Assembly: GCF_007896845.1 (NCBI RefSeq)
Contig: NZ_VOHS01000004.1
Location: forward strand, 248,001 to 312,000
Reading direction: 5' to 3'
Origin: Chitinophaga pinensis
GTDB lineage: Bacteria > Bacteroidota > Bacteroidia > Chitinophagales > Chitinophagaceae
DNA: 64,000 bases
The notes beneath the pieces are model-generated. The model was given only the letters and a program-made list of their open reading frames with translations, made no database searches and was not told where the DNA came from. The first letter of the stretch is position 1, and every line of letters starts with the position of its first letter. The position numbers and the translations under genes were made by a program. Of the stretch, positions 45,194 through 55,860 are shown piece after piece.

Positions 45194-48100
45194 ATGAACC
45201 GAATTGCCATTAGATTATTGAAAATCTTACTGATCGTACTATCTTTTGTCTCATCAGCCACAGCACAAAACGGATACATCTACGTACACCTCAGCGCGTT
45301 AAATGAAGCTTCATCTCCTGATTTTCAGTTCACTGTAAACGGAGGCCCGACTATCATACCCGATTACTACCTGAATGATCAACCCTTTACCTCAGACGCT
45401 ATCAGTGATATTGGTGCAAGTCATGGTATGACAGGCACTGGTCTGGGAAATGGAGAGTTATGGGTGTCGTTGACTAATACACAGATTTATCATCGTATAG
45501 CAGGAAGCAGCGAATGGACATTGACATCATGGAACGGTATTGCACTGGACGGAGCAGGCCCCGGCCAGTTTGTCAGTATTGATGCTAACGGTGATGTATA
45601 CTTCATGGATAGTAATAATCAACAACTTATTTATTCTTCTGCAGCACACGCTGGTCTGAAAGCAACTGATGTCAGTTACGGTGATGGGCGCATTGCAATT
45701 GTCGCAGCAGATGGTACTATCTGGAAGAATAACGTAATATCAGCACCTTATACAGATGATTGGAGTCTGCTGGCAGGAACAGGTACCAATGCCGGTCGCC
45801 TCGATATATTGCCTTCCTCCGGAGAGATTGTTTATTACAATCCCGGTAGTGGTAATGTATTCACTTTGCCATTTGCCGGCGGTACAGCACTTGATCTGGG
45901 AGCACCCGGTACAACCGATGTTGCTTTTGGTGATAACGGTACTATTTATGCAACTGGCTATAGCTGGAATGGCAGTAATTGGATAGCTGATATTACATCG
46001 TACACCGCTTTTAACCGCATTACCGGAGCACAACAAATATGGTGTGCCTCCAGTCTGCCAACTGGTGCCGGTGTACTTTTGGCCCGCACAGATAAAGGTA
46101 TCTGGATTGATGATGAACGGATTACAACAAGAGGAAATGCTATCGTATTGCCAGTGAATGCAGGCGTTTATACCTTATCATCTGTTGTACCTGCCGGTTG
46201 GAATTTAGTTGGATTTACCCTCTACGATCCGGGCAATAATTCTACCAGTACTGCGGGTCAGACAAACGCAACGATCGATGTTTCCGCAGGAGAAACCGTA
46301 CATGTGATAGCGCATCTGGCACAACTGAATCCTTTGGCTATCTCGCAGGCATGTGGTGTGATCTCAACAGAAGATTTTGAAATAGCTGCGCCTTTTACTG
46401 GTACATCTTACCACTATCATAATAATAATGATATCAGTGATGGCTATTATGCGATTCAGTCTGCCGATAAAAATGGCTCGCTGACAGATCATACAACAGG
46501 CACAGGTAATATGATGTTAGTGAAAGCAGGTTTTCATAGAGAGTATTTTTATTGGAAACGCCTGACGAATTTATTGATCGGACAACCATATAAATTAAAG
46601 TTTTGGGCAGCGAATACCAATCCTGCTGCGCCAGTGAAACCTGATATACTGGCAGGTATGATCGCTACCGACAGAAGTAGCGTCGTGACATTCAGCACGG
46701 GCACTATTAATAATAGCAGCTGGACGGAATACACATTTACCTTTATCGCCCCCGCCAATACAGCTGATATTTTTCTGCAAAACAATGCCAGTGGCATCAA
46801 CGGGAACGATCTCGCACTGGATGATATCGCCGTAGTTCCGATGGCAGGTATATTGCCGGCCAGTACCATGATCCCTGTTACAACCGGCATCTGCGAAGGG
46901 ACTACTGCTACTATTTCCAATGGTACGCCGGATGGTATATGGACGACCAGTAATGCAGTCGCTGCAACGGTAGATACAGATGGAAAAATTAAAGCACTCA
47001 GCGCAGGATATACTGACATCACCTACACTGTAACAGATGCAACAGGTTGTAATGCAACGGCCATTAAAACATTACAGGTATATGCTTTACCGGATATCAT
47101 TGCGCTTGCTGACAGCAAAGCAATTTGTCCGGGTACCACCCTGAATTTATCTGTTACCGCCAGCAATACCCCCGGCCCCTATACATTTAAATGGACCGCT
47201 ATTCCGCAGACCGGTAGTACGATTGCCGATGATCAGTTACAACAGACAACAGCTGCCCCCAGATTGGAAGACAGTAGTTTTGTATATATCGCTACAGCGA
47301 CAGATGCGCGTGGTTGTACTGCATCAGGAATGACAGATACAGTTACCGTAAATGTTTTGCCGGAAGCAGTGATCAACTATACCACTGATCTCTGTAAATC
47401 AGGAAGGGGTACAGTAACGCAGAGCGGTATTACCGGTGGCACTTATTCCGGCAGCACCGGATTGGTGATTGACGCTACCACCGGAACTATCGATCTGGAA
47501 AACAGTACAGCCGGTACACATAACATCACTTATACATTCAGTAACGGAAAATGTACCAATACCACCACCACCAGCGTAAATATTCATGATCTTCCTGTAG
47601 TACCTGCGATCAGCGGTGCTTCAGAAGTTTGTGAAGGAGAACAGTTGCTTTTGCAGAATACAGTTACCGGTGGTAGCTGGATGACAGATAACCCATCTGT
47701 TGCTACAATAGATGCAAATGGTCAGTTGAAAGGAATTACGGCTGATACGGTTGCGGTGGTATATACCATCAAAGACAATTACGGTTGTGAGAATACCATC
47801 AGCAGAGATGTTATTGTCAATCCTCTACCGGAGGCAATGATTGCATATGATAAGACTGTATTTTGTACAGCTGGTACTACCAGTGTAACTGTGACTGGTA
47901 CAACTGGTGGCACTTTCGCTGCCGGCGCAGGATTGAAAATAGATCTTCACTCCGGAGTGATAGATCTTGCGGCCAGTACACCCGGCAATTATATAATTAC
48001 CTATAGCTTCAATAATGGCAAATGCGCCAATACAGTTACTACTTCGCTTGCTGTGGAAGGTCCTCCGGTAATAGCACCGATAAGCGGCAGGAATATGGTG

Positions 48101-49645
48101 TGTATCGATAATCAGGGTACTGATCTGCAATGTATAACCCCGGGAGGCATATGGAGCAGCAATGATGTGAATATTCTGGAAGTAGGCGCCGCAGGACATA
48201 TTACAGGTATACAACCGGGTACAGCGATCATTACCTATGAAGTAACGACGGTAAATGGTTGCCGTAACCAAAGAGATTTTACAGTAGAAGTACCACCAAT
48301 GCCGGTGTTTACCACGACCACCAAAAGTGCTACCTGTAATAGTAGCAGTGATGGTAGTATTACCATACCATCACCGGGTACCGGATATAAATACAGCCTG
48401 AATGGCGGCAACTGGACAGATGATAATACCTTCTCCAATCTGAAAGGTGGCAATTATAGTGTGCAGGTGATGAATGAAAAGAATTGCGTATCTGCTATGT
48501 CAACAGTGACGGTGCCGGCACCGCTGGACATTGCATTGATCATTCTTCCAAAAGATATTACCTGTCATGGTGATAATTCCGGGTCACTTACATTGTCAGC
48601 AACAGGCGGCACACCGCCATACCGTGTTGCATGGAGCACAGGGGCTACGGGTAATAAGATCACAAATCTGCCGGCGGGTAATTATGCTGTTACAGTAACA
48701 GACCAGAATGGTTGTTTCTCGACAATGAGAATGCCACTTACAGAACTGTTCCCGGTATTTCTGGTGAATGATCCTGTAAAGCAGGAAGGAGGCCTATTAA
48801 GAATTACCGGCACTGCCATGCCGGGCGCAGATATTCTGGTTACCTATCCTGATGGAAGCATCACTACGACACATACAGATGGAAGAGGGGACTTCAGTAC
48901 TTTGTCATCCGGCGTAGTCGGGACAGGCAGGATAACGATAACAGTAACCGATCCTTCCAGCAAAGGAAATTGTGTGAAATATATTGATTACAATAACAGC
49001 ACTTCCGCTGACCTTTCTATTATCAAGAGTGTGACGATCGCGAAAGCACCAACGGTAGGAGATCCTGTTACCTTCACACTGACGGTTAACAATAAAGGAC
49101 TGGACCACGCTTCACAGGTAATCGTGACAGATGATATTTCAGGTATGCTGGATGAAATTACAGACATGACAACAACAGGTGGACGTGCCTTTTTCAATAC
49201 ACGTACGCATCAGGTGGTGTGGAATATCGATACGCTTTATGTGAATAAACCCATGCAACTGTCGTTTACCACACGCATCATTTACGGTGGTATGCTGGAG
49301 AATGCAGCTATTATTTCCGGTCGTGAAACAGATCCTGATCTGAGCAATAACGAATCAGCTATCCAGCCTTTGGAGATCTCGCCTGATCTGTTTATTCCGA
49401 ATGTGGTAACAGCGAATGGTGACGGCAAGAACGATTATTTCGTTGTGAGAGGTATTGAACAGTATCCGGGGTCTGTATTGGAAATATATAACCGCTGGGG
49501 CAGTATGGTGTACCATGCAGTGAATTATTCCAATAACTGGGGTGGTGTGGGCCTTTCCTCCGGTATCTATTATTATGTGCTGAAGATTAATATGTCACGT
49601 ACGGTAAAAGTATATAAAGGATACATAGAACTGATCCAAAAATAG
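45194..49645 (+). CDS. Large T9SS-secreted surface protein with Ig-like, SprB and DUF11 repeats
   Basis: This surface protein of about 1,483 aa has a signal peptide (LLIVLSFVSSATAQ). The N-terminal third resembles a beta-propeller/tectonin fold with repeated [I/V]AxxxxDGxI units. Carbohydrate-binding-like and bacterial Ig-like (Big_2) modules follow (near 46880, 47620 and 48100), alternating with two related modules ending SNGKC and NNGKC. Two SprB-type repeats (48320 and 48550), a DUF11 domain (about 49010-49350) and a type B T9SS/gliding C-terminus complete it (FIPNVVTANGDGKNDYF, EIYNRWGSMVY). Adhesion or gliding is likely. The PorP/SprF gene 5 bases downstream supports T9SS export. Confidence 0.9.
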   Translation: MNRIAIRLLKILLIVLSFVSSATAQNGYIYVHLSALNEASSPDFQFTVNGGPTIIPDYYLNDQPFTSDAISDIGASHGMTGTGLGNGELWVSLTNTQIYHRIAGSSEWTLTSWNGIALDGAGPGQFVSIDANGDVYFMDSNNQQLIYSSAAHAGLKATDVSYGDGRIAIVAADGTIWKNNVISAPYTDDWSLLAGTGTNAGRLDILPSSGEIVYYNPGSGNVFTLPFAGGTALDLGAPGTTDVAFGDNGTIYATGYSWNGSNWIADITSYTAFNRITGAQQIWCASSLPTGAGVLLARTDKGIWIDDERITTRGNAIVLPVNAGVYTLSSVVPAGWNLVGFTLYDPGNNSTSTAGQTNATIDVSAGETVHVIAHLAQLNPLAISQACGVISTEDFEIAAPFTGTSYHYHNNNDISDGYYAIQSADKNGSLTDHTTGTGNMMLVKAGFHREYFYWKRLTNLLIGQPYKLKFWAANTNPAAPVKPDILAGMIATDRSSVVTFSTGTINNSSWTEYTFTFIAPANTADIFLQNNASGINGNDLALDDIAVVPMAGILPASTMIPVTTGICEGTTATISNGTPDGIWTTSNAVAATVDTDGKIKALSAGYTDITYTVTDATGCNATAIKTLQVYALPDIIALADSKAICPGTTLNLSVTASNTPGPYTFKWTAIPQTGSTIADDQLQQTTAAPRLEDSSFVYIATATDARGCTASGMTDTVTVNVLPEAVINYTTDLCKSGRGTVTQSGITGGTYSGSTGLVIDATTGTIDLENSTAGTHNITYTFSNGKCTNTTTTSVNIHDLPVVPAISGASEVCEGEQLLLQNTVTGGSWMTDNPSVATIDANGQLKGITADTVAVVYTIKDNYGCENTISRDVIVNPLPEAMIAYDKTVFCTAGTTSVTVTGTTGGTFAAGAGLKIDLHSGVIDLAASTPGNYIITYSFNNGKCANTVTTSLAVEGPPVIAPISGRNMVCIDNQGTDLQCITPGGIWSSNDVNILEVGAAGHITGIQPGTAIITYEVTTVNGCRNQRDFTVEVPPMPVFTTTTKSATCNSSSDGSITIPSPGTGYKYSLNGGNWTDDNTFSNLKGGNYSVQVMNEKNCVSAMSTVTVPAPLDIALIILPKDITCHGDNSGSLTLSATGGTPPYRVAWSTGATGNKITNLPAGNYAVTVTDQNGCFSTMRMPLTELFPVFLVNDPVKQEGGLLRITGTAMPGADILVTYPDGSITTTHTDGRGDFSTLSSGVVGTGRITITVTDPSSKGNCVKYIDYNNSTSADLSIIKSVTIAKAPTVGDPVTFTLTVNNKGLDHASQVIVTDDISGMLDEITDMTTTGGRAFFNTRTHQVVWNIDTLYVNKPMQLSFTTRIIYGGMLENAAIISGRETDPDLSNNESAIQPLEISPDLFIPNVVTANGDGKNDYFVVRGIEQYPGSVLEIYNRWGSMVYHAVNYSNNWGGVGLSSGIYYYVLKINMSRTVKVYKGYIELIQK

Positions 49646-49649
49646 TGTT

Positions 49650-50645
49650 ATGAAGAATGGCCTTTTACTGTTCATCTTTCTGTTGCTGATGACCTGCTCT
49701 TTGCAGGCACAGCAGGATGTGCAGTTTAGTCAGTATGTGTTTAACGGCTTGAGTGTAAATCCTGCTTATGCAGGATACAGGGAAGAATTGTACCTGCACA
49801 GTGCTTATCGTCAGCAATGGGCAGGTTTTCAGGGAGCGCCGCAGACAGGAGCAGTCGCACTGGATGGCGTGACAGATGTATATACAAAAAGGGTGGGACT
49901 TGGTGCACAGATCACCTGGGACCGTCTGGGACCACAGGAGTCTTTATCATTGTATGGTTTCTATGCCTACCGTATTCCATTGGAAAACGACCGTCGTTTA
50001 TGTTTTGGTCTGGGTATCGGCGCTACACAGTATGCGGTGGACGGTAGTTCCCGGAAATATGTAGATGCAGATGACCCGGCATTGATATTGGGTAAACAAA
50101 GTACACTGGCGCCTGATGCGAGATTCGGTATTTACTATAATACTTACAGAACATTTATCGGTTTTTCTGTTATGGATCTCTTTTCTGCCTATACAGGCGG
50201 AAAGATCTATTTCGGCAATGGTACCCTGTATTCTAATTTACGGAAGTCCCGCCATTACTATCTCAGTGGAGGAACAGTGGTATATCTGTCCAATGACGTC
50301 AAGTTGAAGCCCTCTGTTATGATTAAAGAAGACCTGAAAGGACCGACAAATATAGACCTCAATGTATTTGTGCTCTTACAGGAACGGCTGTGGCTGGGTG
50401 CTTCCTATAGAGCAGGTGTCAATCTGTGGGGAAAACCGGCTTTACCCGATGAGCTGTATAAGGGAAGTGGCATCAGCGCAATGGCCGAAGTGTTTGTGTC
50501 GGATAATATGCGGCTGGGGTATTCTTATGATCTTACAACGAATGGTATGTCCAGATACCAAAGAGGCTCACACGAGCTGTCTATAGGCATCTTATTCCCG
50601 CATAACAATAAGGTGGATAATACGCGCTGTGCGCGGTATTTCTAG
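49650..50645 (+). CDS. PorP/SprF family T9SS membrane protein
   Basis: This 331-aa outer-membrane protein has a signal peptide (LLMTCSLQAQQD) and the PorP/SprF start VQFSQYVFNGLSVNPAYAGYREELYLHSAYRQQWAGF. Members assist secretion and surface attachment of the large type B substrate encoded directly upstream, here with a 5-base gap. The pair is a common T9SS cassette. Confidence 0.94.
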   Translation: MKNGLLLFIFLLLMTCSLQAQQDVQFSQYVFNGLSVNPAYAGYREELYLHSAYRQQWAGFQGAPQTGAVALDGVTDVYTKRVGLGAQITWDRLGPQESLSLYGFYAYRIPLENDRRLCFGLGIGATQYAVDGSSRKYVDADDPALILGKQSTLAPDARFGIYYNTYRTFIGFSVMDLFSAYTGGKIYFGNGTLYSNLRKSRHYYLSGGTVVYLSNDVKLKPSVMIKEDLKGPTNIDLNVFVLLQERLWLGASYRAGVNLWGKPALPDELYKGSGISAMAEVFVSDNMRLGYSYDLTTNGMSRYQRGSHELSIGILFPHNNKVDNTRCARYF

Positions 50646-50728
50646 GAAATTAAGGCTATTTTCCCCATAGTAGGGAAGAACTGATCACCCGCCTCCGGGG
50701 AATAAAGGATAACAATTGTCTGGAAAAA

Positions 50729-50748
50729 ATAGTTGTATGTTTAACTAA
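50729..50748. promoter_or_regulatory. Putative MarR operator upstream of the MarR gene
   Basis: ATAGTTGTATGTTTAACTAA has TAGTT/AACTA half-sites and matches 16 of 20 bases of the perfect palindrome at 51233. It covers a TATGTTTA sequence that resembles the Bacteroidota -7 element, 16 bases before the MarR start. Autorepression is the simple reading. Confidence 0.55.
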
Positions 50749-50763
50749 TAACCGTAATTTAGC

Positions 50764-51216
50764 ATGGTGAAATCACCCGACAACATCATTCATATCAAGG
50801 CACTGGGCGAAGTCGTATCCAATCTGAGAGACGCTATGCGGCATTTTGTGCAGCGCAGACTCCGGGAGCAAAACATCGACCTGACCTTCGAAATGCTGCA
50901 GGTGATCAATACACTGTCGGAAAAAGGAGAGATTAACCAGCAGGAAATTGCCAACCTGCTGAATAAAGACAAAACAAGCATTACCTACCTGCTGGATAAC
51001 CTTTCCAAAAGAGGATTGGTTCGCAGAGTAGAAGATCCCGCCGACAGAAGAAATAAAATCATTCATATGACAGACGCAGGCCGTAAAATCACCGATCTGC
51101 TGACTCCTATAGTGGAAGAATTGCATGAAAAAGCCAGCACAGGACTTTCAGTTGATTATCTGAAAAACGTGACCAGGTCTTTACACGTGATCAAGGGCAA
51201 TCTCGAGGTAGAATAG
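50764..51216 (+). CDS. MarR family transcriptional regulator
   Basis: This 150-aa protein has the MarR winged helix: LTFEMLQVINTLSEKGEINQQEIANLLNKDKTSITYLLDNLSKRGLVRRVEDPADRRNKII, with dimerisation helices at both ends. MarR proteins are dimeric repressors that bind AT-rich palindromes and respond to phenolics or oxidants. Matching palindromes lie upstream (50729) and downstream (51233) of the gene. The target may be the region at 51217-51571 or distant genes. Confidence 0.93.
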   Translation: MVKSPDNIIHIKALGEVVSNLRDAMRHFVQRRLREQNIDLTFEMLQVINTLSEKGEINQQEIANLLNKDKTSITYLLDNLSKRGLVRRVEDPADRRNKIIHMTDAGRKITDLLTPIVEELHEKASTGLSVDYLKNVTRSLHVIKGNLEVE

Positions 51217-51232
51217 CCTTTTTTTTGTCCTG

Positions 51233-51252
51233 ATAGTTAAATATTTAACTAT
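51233..51252. promoter_or_regulatory. Perfect 20-bp palindrome, second putative MarR operator
   Basis: ATAGTTAAATATTTAACTAT is fully self-complementary and lies 17 bases after the MarR stop, flanked by GTCCT and AGGAC arms. It matches the palindrome in front of the MarR gene. It lies just upstream of the first hairpin element at 51289, so it may control a short RNA. Confidence 0.6.
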
Positions 51253-51288
51253 TTAGGACAAATGTCATAAACGCTTTGTTACTAACAG

Positions 51289-51340
51289 TGTAACAGTTGT
51301 AGGTTTATAAGCCGCCGGCCTATTCTTAGGCCGGTGTTTT
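51289..51340 (+). ncRNA. Possible small RNA 3' end, copy 1
   Basis: The 19-mer TGTAACAGTTGTAGGTTTA (51289-51307) is followed by an 8-bp GC-rich hairpin (51313-51336) and TTTT. The same arrangement recurs at 51487. This could be the end of a short transcript starting just after the palindrome at 51233. No reading frame supports a peptide. Confidence 0.4.
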
Positions 51341-51365
51341 CATTTAAATAAACCTTGTAATACGC

Positions 51366-51476
51366 ATGAAAAATACCCTGAAAGGAAAAAACCGTGATTT
51401 GTCCAATAAATTCCAGACTTCGTACAGCAGCCGTGCAAAAATGCTCCCGTACTTTTGTTGCAGTAAAAATATTTGA
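51366..51476 (+). CDS. Possible 36-aa basic peptide
   Basis: ATG at 51366 to TGA at 51476 encodes 36 residues beginning MKNTLKGKNRDLSNKF. It lies between the two hairpin elements. I recognise no family and it may be chance. Confidence 0.25.
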   Translation: MKNTLKGKNRDLSNKFQTSYSSRAKMLPYFCCSKNI

Positions 51477-51486
51477 TTACAGATAA

Positions 51487-51547
51487 TGTAACAGTTGTAG
51501 GTTTAAGCAGCACACCGGAATAGTCCTATTCCGGTGTTATTTTTTTA
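51487..51547 (+). ncRNA. Possible small RNA 3' end, copy 2
   Basis: The same 19-mer as copy 1 (51487-51505) is followed by a 12-bp perfect stem, ACACCGGAATAG/CTATTCCGGTGT (51512-51536), and a run of seven T. This is a strong plus-strand terminator with no gene before it, so a short untranslated RNA is plausible. TTTG at 51454 and TATTTG near 51470 could form its promoter. Confidence 0.45.
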
Positions 51548-51571
51548 GTAAGCTCCTTCTTCGTTTTTTAC

Positions 51572-53935
51572 TCACTCATCACTCCATTTCCAGTTACTGA
51601 TATCGGGCATATCTTCCAGACATTCTCTGATATAGATGTTATGCATACTCAGTTTATCTTCGAAATATCCGATCACTGCTGCTGCATTTTCCAGTTGCCG
51701 TTCAGTACGCCGGATAGCTGCAATAGCGAGTTGGAATCTGCTCATTTTATTAAGTACCACCATATCAAATGGGGTAGTGGTCGTCCCTTCTTCCATAAAT
51801 CCTCTCAGGTGAAATCTTGCCGGATGCGGACGACCATGCACAAGATCATGTACAATTCTGACATATCCGTGAAAGGCGAATACCACCGGTGCATCATCTG
51901 TGAAAAGTGATGTGAATAACGCTGATTCCAAACCATGTGGATGGTAATCTTTCGGAGACAGTGACATCAGATCTACTACATTCACAACTCTTACTTTTAA
52001 GTCGGGTAAATGCTTCCTGAGTAACCACGCCGCAGCAATAATTTCCAGTGTAGGTACATCGCCGGCACAGGCGAGCACAACATCAGGTTGCTGACCATTA
52101 TCATTGCCGGCCCATTCCCAGACAGAAGCTCCCTGCGCGCAATGTTTAGCTGCATCTTCCATATTCAGCCATTGTAAGGCGGGTTGTTTGCCTGCTACTA
52201 CAAGGTTAACATAGTTTTTACTTTTAAGACAGTGGTCCATAACAGACAACAGACAGTTCGCATCGGGTGGCAGATAGATACGGATGACGTTACTTTTTTT
52301 ATTGGCGACAGTGTCAATAAAACCGGGCCCCTGATGACTGTACCCATTGTGATCCTGTCGCCAGCTATGAGAAGTAAGCAGATAATTCAGTGAAGGAATG
52401 TCTTTTCTCCACGGAATTTCCCGGCATGTTTTTAACCATTTTGCATGTTGATTAAACATCGAATCGATAATGGTAATAAAAGCTTCGTAACAAGGGAAAA
52501 CCCCATGCCGGCCGGTTAGCAGATACCCTTCCAGCCATCCCTGACAGAGATGTTCGCTCAGCACTTCCATAACCCGGCCATCAGGCGACAGATGATCATC
52601 TATGTCAATCAGGTGTTCCATGAAACAGCGTTTGGTGACTTCAAAAACAGCGTTCAATCTGTTGGAAGTCGTTTCATCCGGACAGAACAGCCGGAAGTTT
52701 TGCTGCGATGCATTGAGTTCGAAAATATCGCGTAGCATCTTGCCAAGTTCACGCGTTCCTTCAGCTATCGTGACACCGGGGGCACTGACAGCTACTGCAT
52801 AGTTGTTGAAATCCGGCATGACCAGTGGCTGTGGATCTTTACCACCATTAGCGTATGGTATAGCACTCATACGTTTATTGCCAACAGGCGCAAGGGCGGT
52901 CAATGCAGTTTGTGGTACACCGTTTCCCATAAAGTGTTTTTCCGGTGTATAACTGCGTAGCCATTGTTCCAGCAAGGCCAGTTGATCCTGATCTTCCCTG
53001 ACATCCGGCAGGGGAACCTGATGGGAACGGAAGGTGCCTTCTATTGGTTTCCCTTTCCACATGACAGGCCCCGTCCACCCTTTAGGAGAACGTAGTATAA
53101 TTAGTGGCCATAACATGCGTTCGTCCGTTTTCTTCCCCTCCCGCGCATGTTGCTGTATCTCCCTGATCCGTTCGTAAGCGGTATCGAGTGCCATTGCCAT
53201 TTCCTGATGGGTGCTGAGCGTATCCGCAGCACGTACAAATAAAGGCGAATAGCCGTATCCGTTAAACAGTGTGGCAAGTACATCATCCGGCATGCGTCCC
53301 ATTACTGTCGGACCGGATATTTTATAGCCATTGAGGTGTAATATGGGTAATACCGCGCCATCACGTGCGGGATTAAGGAAAGAGTTGAGTTTCCAGCTCC
53401 CTGCCAGCGGACCGGTTTCTGCTTCTCCATCACCGATCACACAGGCGGCGATGAGATGCGGATTATCCATTACAGTACCCGCTGCGTGCGCCAGTGAATA
53501 ACCCAGTTCCCCACCTTCGTGCACAGAGCCCGGTGTATGTGCACTCACATGACTGGGAATACCGCCGGGAGTGGAGAACTGACGGAAGAATTGTCTCATA
53601 CCTTTTTCATCCTGTGTAATGTCAGGATAGGTCTCCGTATAAGTGCCTTCCAGCCAGGTCTGTGCAAGGACTGCAGGTGCGCCATGTCCGGGTCCGCAGA
53701 TAAAGAGAATATCTGCATCGCTTGATTTTATCAGTCTGTTAAGATGCACATAAATGAAGTTCAATCCCGGAGAAGTACCCCAATGCCCCAACAGTCTTGG
53801 TTTGATATGATCGGTCAGCAAAGGATCTTTTAAAAGCGGATTATCCTGCAGGTAGATCTGTGCTGCTGCCAGATAATTAGACGCTTCCCAATAACCCTGT
53901 ATCTGATGTATTTGTTCGTTGGTGAGTGTTGCCAT
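51572..53935 (-). CDS. xfp: Xylulose-5-phosphate/fructose-6-phosphate phosphoketolase
   Basis: This 787-aa thiamine-diphosphate enzyme splits xylulose-5-P or fructose-6-P with phosphate into acetyl phosphate and a shorter sugar phosphate. Phosphoketolase signatures are visible: [45 protein letters not shown] and [15 protein letters not shown]. The length is normal. It lies 10 bases after acetate kinase, which converts the acetyl phosphate to acetate and ATP, so the pair forms a short carbon route bypassing lower glycolysis. Confidence 0.97.
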   Translation of the reverse strand: MATLTNEQIHQIQGYWEASNYLAAAQIYLQDNPLLKDPLLTDHIKPRLLGHWGTSPGLNFIYVHLNRLIKSSDADILFICGPGHGAPAVLAQTWLEGTYTETYPDITQDEKGMRQFFRQFSTPGGIPSHVSAHTPGSVHEGGELGYSLAHAAGTVMDNPHLIAACVIGDGEAETGPLAGSWKLNSFLNPARDGAVLPILHLNGYKISGPTVMGRMPDDVLATLFNGYGYSPLFVRAADTLSTHQEMAMALDTAYERIREIQQHAREGKKTDERMLWPLIILRSPKGWTGPVMWKGKPIEGTFRSHQVPLPDVREDQDQLALLEQWLRSYTPEKHFMGNGVPQTALTALAPVGNKRMSAIPYANGGKDPQPLVMPDFNNYAVAVSAPGVTIAEGTRELGKMLRDIFELNASQQNFRLFCPDETTSNRLNAVFEVTKRCFMEHLIDIDDHLSPDGRVMEVLSEHLCQGWLEGYLLTGRHGVFPCYEAFITIIDSMFNQHAKWLKTCREIPWRKDIPSLNYLLTSHSWRQDHNGYSHQGPGFIDTVANKKSNVIRIYLPPDANCLLSVMDHCLKSKNYVNLVVAGKQPALQWLNMEDAAKHCAQGASVWEWAGNDNGQQPDVVLACAGDVPTLEIIAAAWLLRKHLPDLKVRVVNVVDLMSLSPKDYHPHGLESALFTSLFTDDAPVVFAFHGYVRIVHDLVHGRPHPARFHLRGFMEEGTTTTPFDMVVLNKMSRFQLAIAAIRRTERQLENAAAVIGYFEDKLSMHNIYIRECLEDMPDISNWKWSDE

Positions 53936-53945
53936 GTCGTCTGAT

Positions 53946-55130
53946 TTAATGTGTCAGCAGCCATTGCTGCGTGTGTTGTGCAATAATGTACTCTTCGTTT
54001 GTAGCCATCACCCTGACTTTTACCCGCGCACTTTCCAGAGAGATGATGTCACGGTTATCATTGTTCAGTGCCGCATCTGTCTGTATGCCGAGATAATCAA
54101 GATCAGCACAGATCCTTTGCCTTATCAACGGTGCATGTAAGCCAATACCACCAGTGAATATCAGGGTGTCAATACCACCTGCAGCAGCAGTTAATGCGCC
54201 TATATATTTTTTAGCCTGATAACAGAACAATTGTACTGCTTCAGCTGCCTTCGGATCTGTGCTTTCCATTTCCAGCAGGGTCTGGATATCTGCTGCGGTA
54301 CCAGAGACGCCTTTTAAGCCGGACTGTTTGTTGAGCAGCTCATTTAATGCTCTTTCGCTGATGAACTGTTTTTCTTTTAATAGGTAAAGTATAATGCCGG
54401 GATCGAGGTCGCCGGAGCGGGTACTCATGACGAGTCCGCCGGCAGGTGTCAGTCCCATGGTGGTATCAATACTTTTGCCATCGCGTATAGCAGCTATACT
54501 GGCGCCATTGCCCAGATGGGCGATGATGATTTTTCCTTTGGCTTCCTGTGGTGACGATTGCTGTAGTTGTTGATAAATATACTCATACGAAAGGCCATGA
54601 AAACCGTATCTGATGATACCGTCTTCCCATAGGTGCCGGGGAATGGCGAAATATTTTGCTGCGAAGGGCATGTCTTTATGAAAAGCGGTATCAAAACAGG
54701 CAATCTGTGGAATCGTCGGGTAAGCGGATGCAAATGCACGTATGGCGGTGATTTCAGCCGGAAGATGTCCGGGAGCGAGTGGTATTAAAGATTCAAATGC
54801 ATCAAGTAGCGCAGGTGTGATCCGCTCCGGCAGATAATGTGCTTTGCCGCCCTGTACAATCCGGTGTCCGATGGCATGGATAGCATAAGGTGCGTAACTT
54901 TCCTGCAGCAGTCCGGTAAGTAATTGTATTGCTGCATTCAGATCGGGAACGGGTTGTATCGCACGTTCTTCATGCCCGGCAGCATCTTCAATGTGGACGC
55001 TGCTGTCAGCACCAATGTTCTGTATATTTCCTTTACTGATCAGTGTTAAGGAAGTGAAATCGAACAAGGCAAATTTCAGACTGGAAGAGCCGCAGTTAAT
55101 GGTTAAGATGACGGTATTTTTATTATCCAT
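53946..55130 (-). CDS. ackA: Acetate kinase
   Basis: This protein of about 394 aa of the ASKHA fold transfers phosphate from acetyl phosphate to ADP. Motifs: [72 protein letters not shown]. The ATG at 55130 is chosen because the family N-terminus begins there; the frame is open to 55184. It is the first gene of the ackA-xfp operon. Confidence 0.97.
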   Translation of the reverse strand: MDNKNTVILTINCGSSSLKFALFDFTSLTLISKGNIQNIGADSSVHIEDAAGHEERAIQPVPDLNAAIQLLTGLLQESYAPYAIHAIGHRIVQGGKAHYLPERITPALLDAFESLIPLAPGHLPAEITAIRAFASAYPTIPQIACFDTAFHKDMPFAAKYFAIPRHLWEDGIIRYGFHGLSYEYIYQQLQQSSPQEAKGKIIIAHLGNGASIAAIRDGKSIDTTMGLTPAGGLVMSTRSGDLDPGIILYLLKEKQFISERALNELLNKQSGLKGVSGTAADIQTLLEMESTDPKAAEAVQLFCYQAKKYIGALTAAAGGIDTLIFTGGIGLHAPLIRQRICADLDYLGIQTDAALNNDNRDIISLESARVKVRVMATNEEYIIAQHTQQWLLTH

Positions 55131-55188
55131 ATCAGCTGTGTTTGTTCTGGCATAAAATTTTACAGTTGTCTTATATAAATTCAATTGT

Positions 55189-55809
55189 ATGCCAGATCAT
55201 ATTTCAGCGCCCTTTATCCCCGTGCAGTATACGGGAGAAGAAACGGAAACATCAGCAGAAAAAGAGACCGGCAACGAACAGGCCGCTATCACTGTTTTTG
55301 AACGTGCTGTGAAAAGATTACAGCAGGTGAATGAATGGGGCAAATTGTGTGGAGCTTTATCTTCATCATTTCAACTGGTGGATAAGCTGGGAGAAGAAAT
55401 TGATGAAACTGCCAATGCGGGTTTGTTTATACGTATTGATATACCCGGACCCGGCAATAGTGCAGGAAAAGGTTATGACTGGGTGTCGATAGAACAGGTG
55501 GAAGAAATACAGTTGAGTGAGCACCAGCAATTATTTTTTATACGCGCGCGTCCTTCAGGACATCCGCAGCAAAAACATGCCGGTACAGCACATTTTCTGA
55601 AAGAAGAAGCAACCAGTTCCTTCGTAGTAACGAGAGATGAGAACCTTGTAACAGCAACGGTTTATGGCAGAAACGAGATGCCCAATACAGATACAGAAGA
55701 GACATTGGATAAGATGCGTAATGCAGTGATCGGGTCAGCAGGGGCGATAGGTATTTCAAAACTGCAATGGAAGGCGCTGGTCAATGCGCTGTTGGAAGAT
55801 GAGGAATAA
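55189..55809 (+). CDS. Conserved hypothetical protein
   Basis: This soluble 206-aa protein has no signal peptide or membrane segment, and I recognise no family. The N-terminus is acidic (GEETETSAEKETGNEQ). The middle has a beta-like GLFIRIDIPGPGNSAGKGYDWVSIEQVEEI segment, and the end is helical (WKALVNALLEDEE). It is divergent from ackA with 58 bases between the starts, so the two may share regulation. The ATG lies in one arm of a 9-bp inverted repeat (55146-55196). A terminator follows. Confidence 0.75.
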   Translation: MPDHISAPFIPVQYTGEETETSAEKETGNEQAAITVFERAVKRLQQVNEWGKLCGALSSSFQLVDKLGEEIDETANAGLFIRIDIPGPGNSAGKGYDWVSIEQVEEIQLSEHQQLFFIRARPSGHPQQKHAGTAHFLKEEATSSFVVTRDENLVTATVYGRNEMPNTDTEETLDKMRNAVIGSAGAIGISKLQWKALVNALLEDEE

Positions 55810-55841
55810 GAAAAGGGCTGTCAGACGACAGCCCTTTTCTT
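55808..55841. terminator. Bidirectional terminator
   Basis: AAGAAAAGGGCTGTC and its perfect complement enclose an AGAC loop, with A- and T-rich ends. It overlaps the stop of the 55189 gene and precedes the stop of the convergent WG-repeat gene at 55861. Confidence 0.88.
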
Positions 55842-55860
55842 ATTGTGTATGATAAGATGA

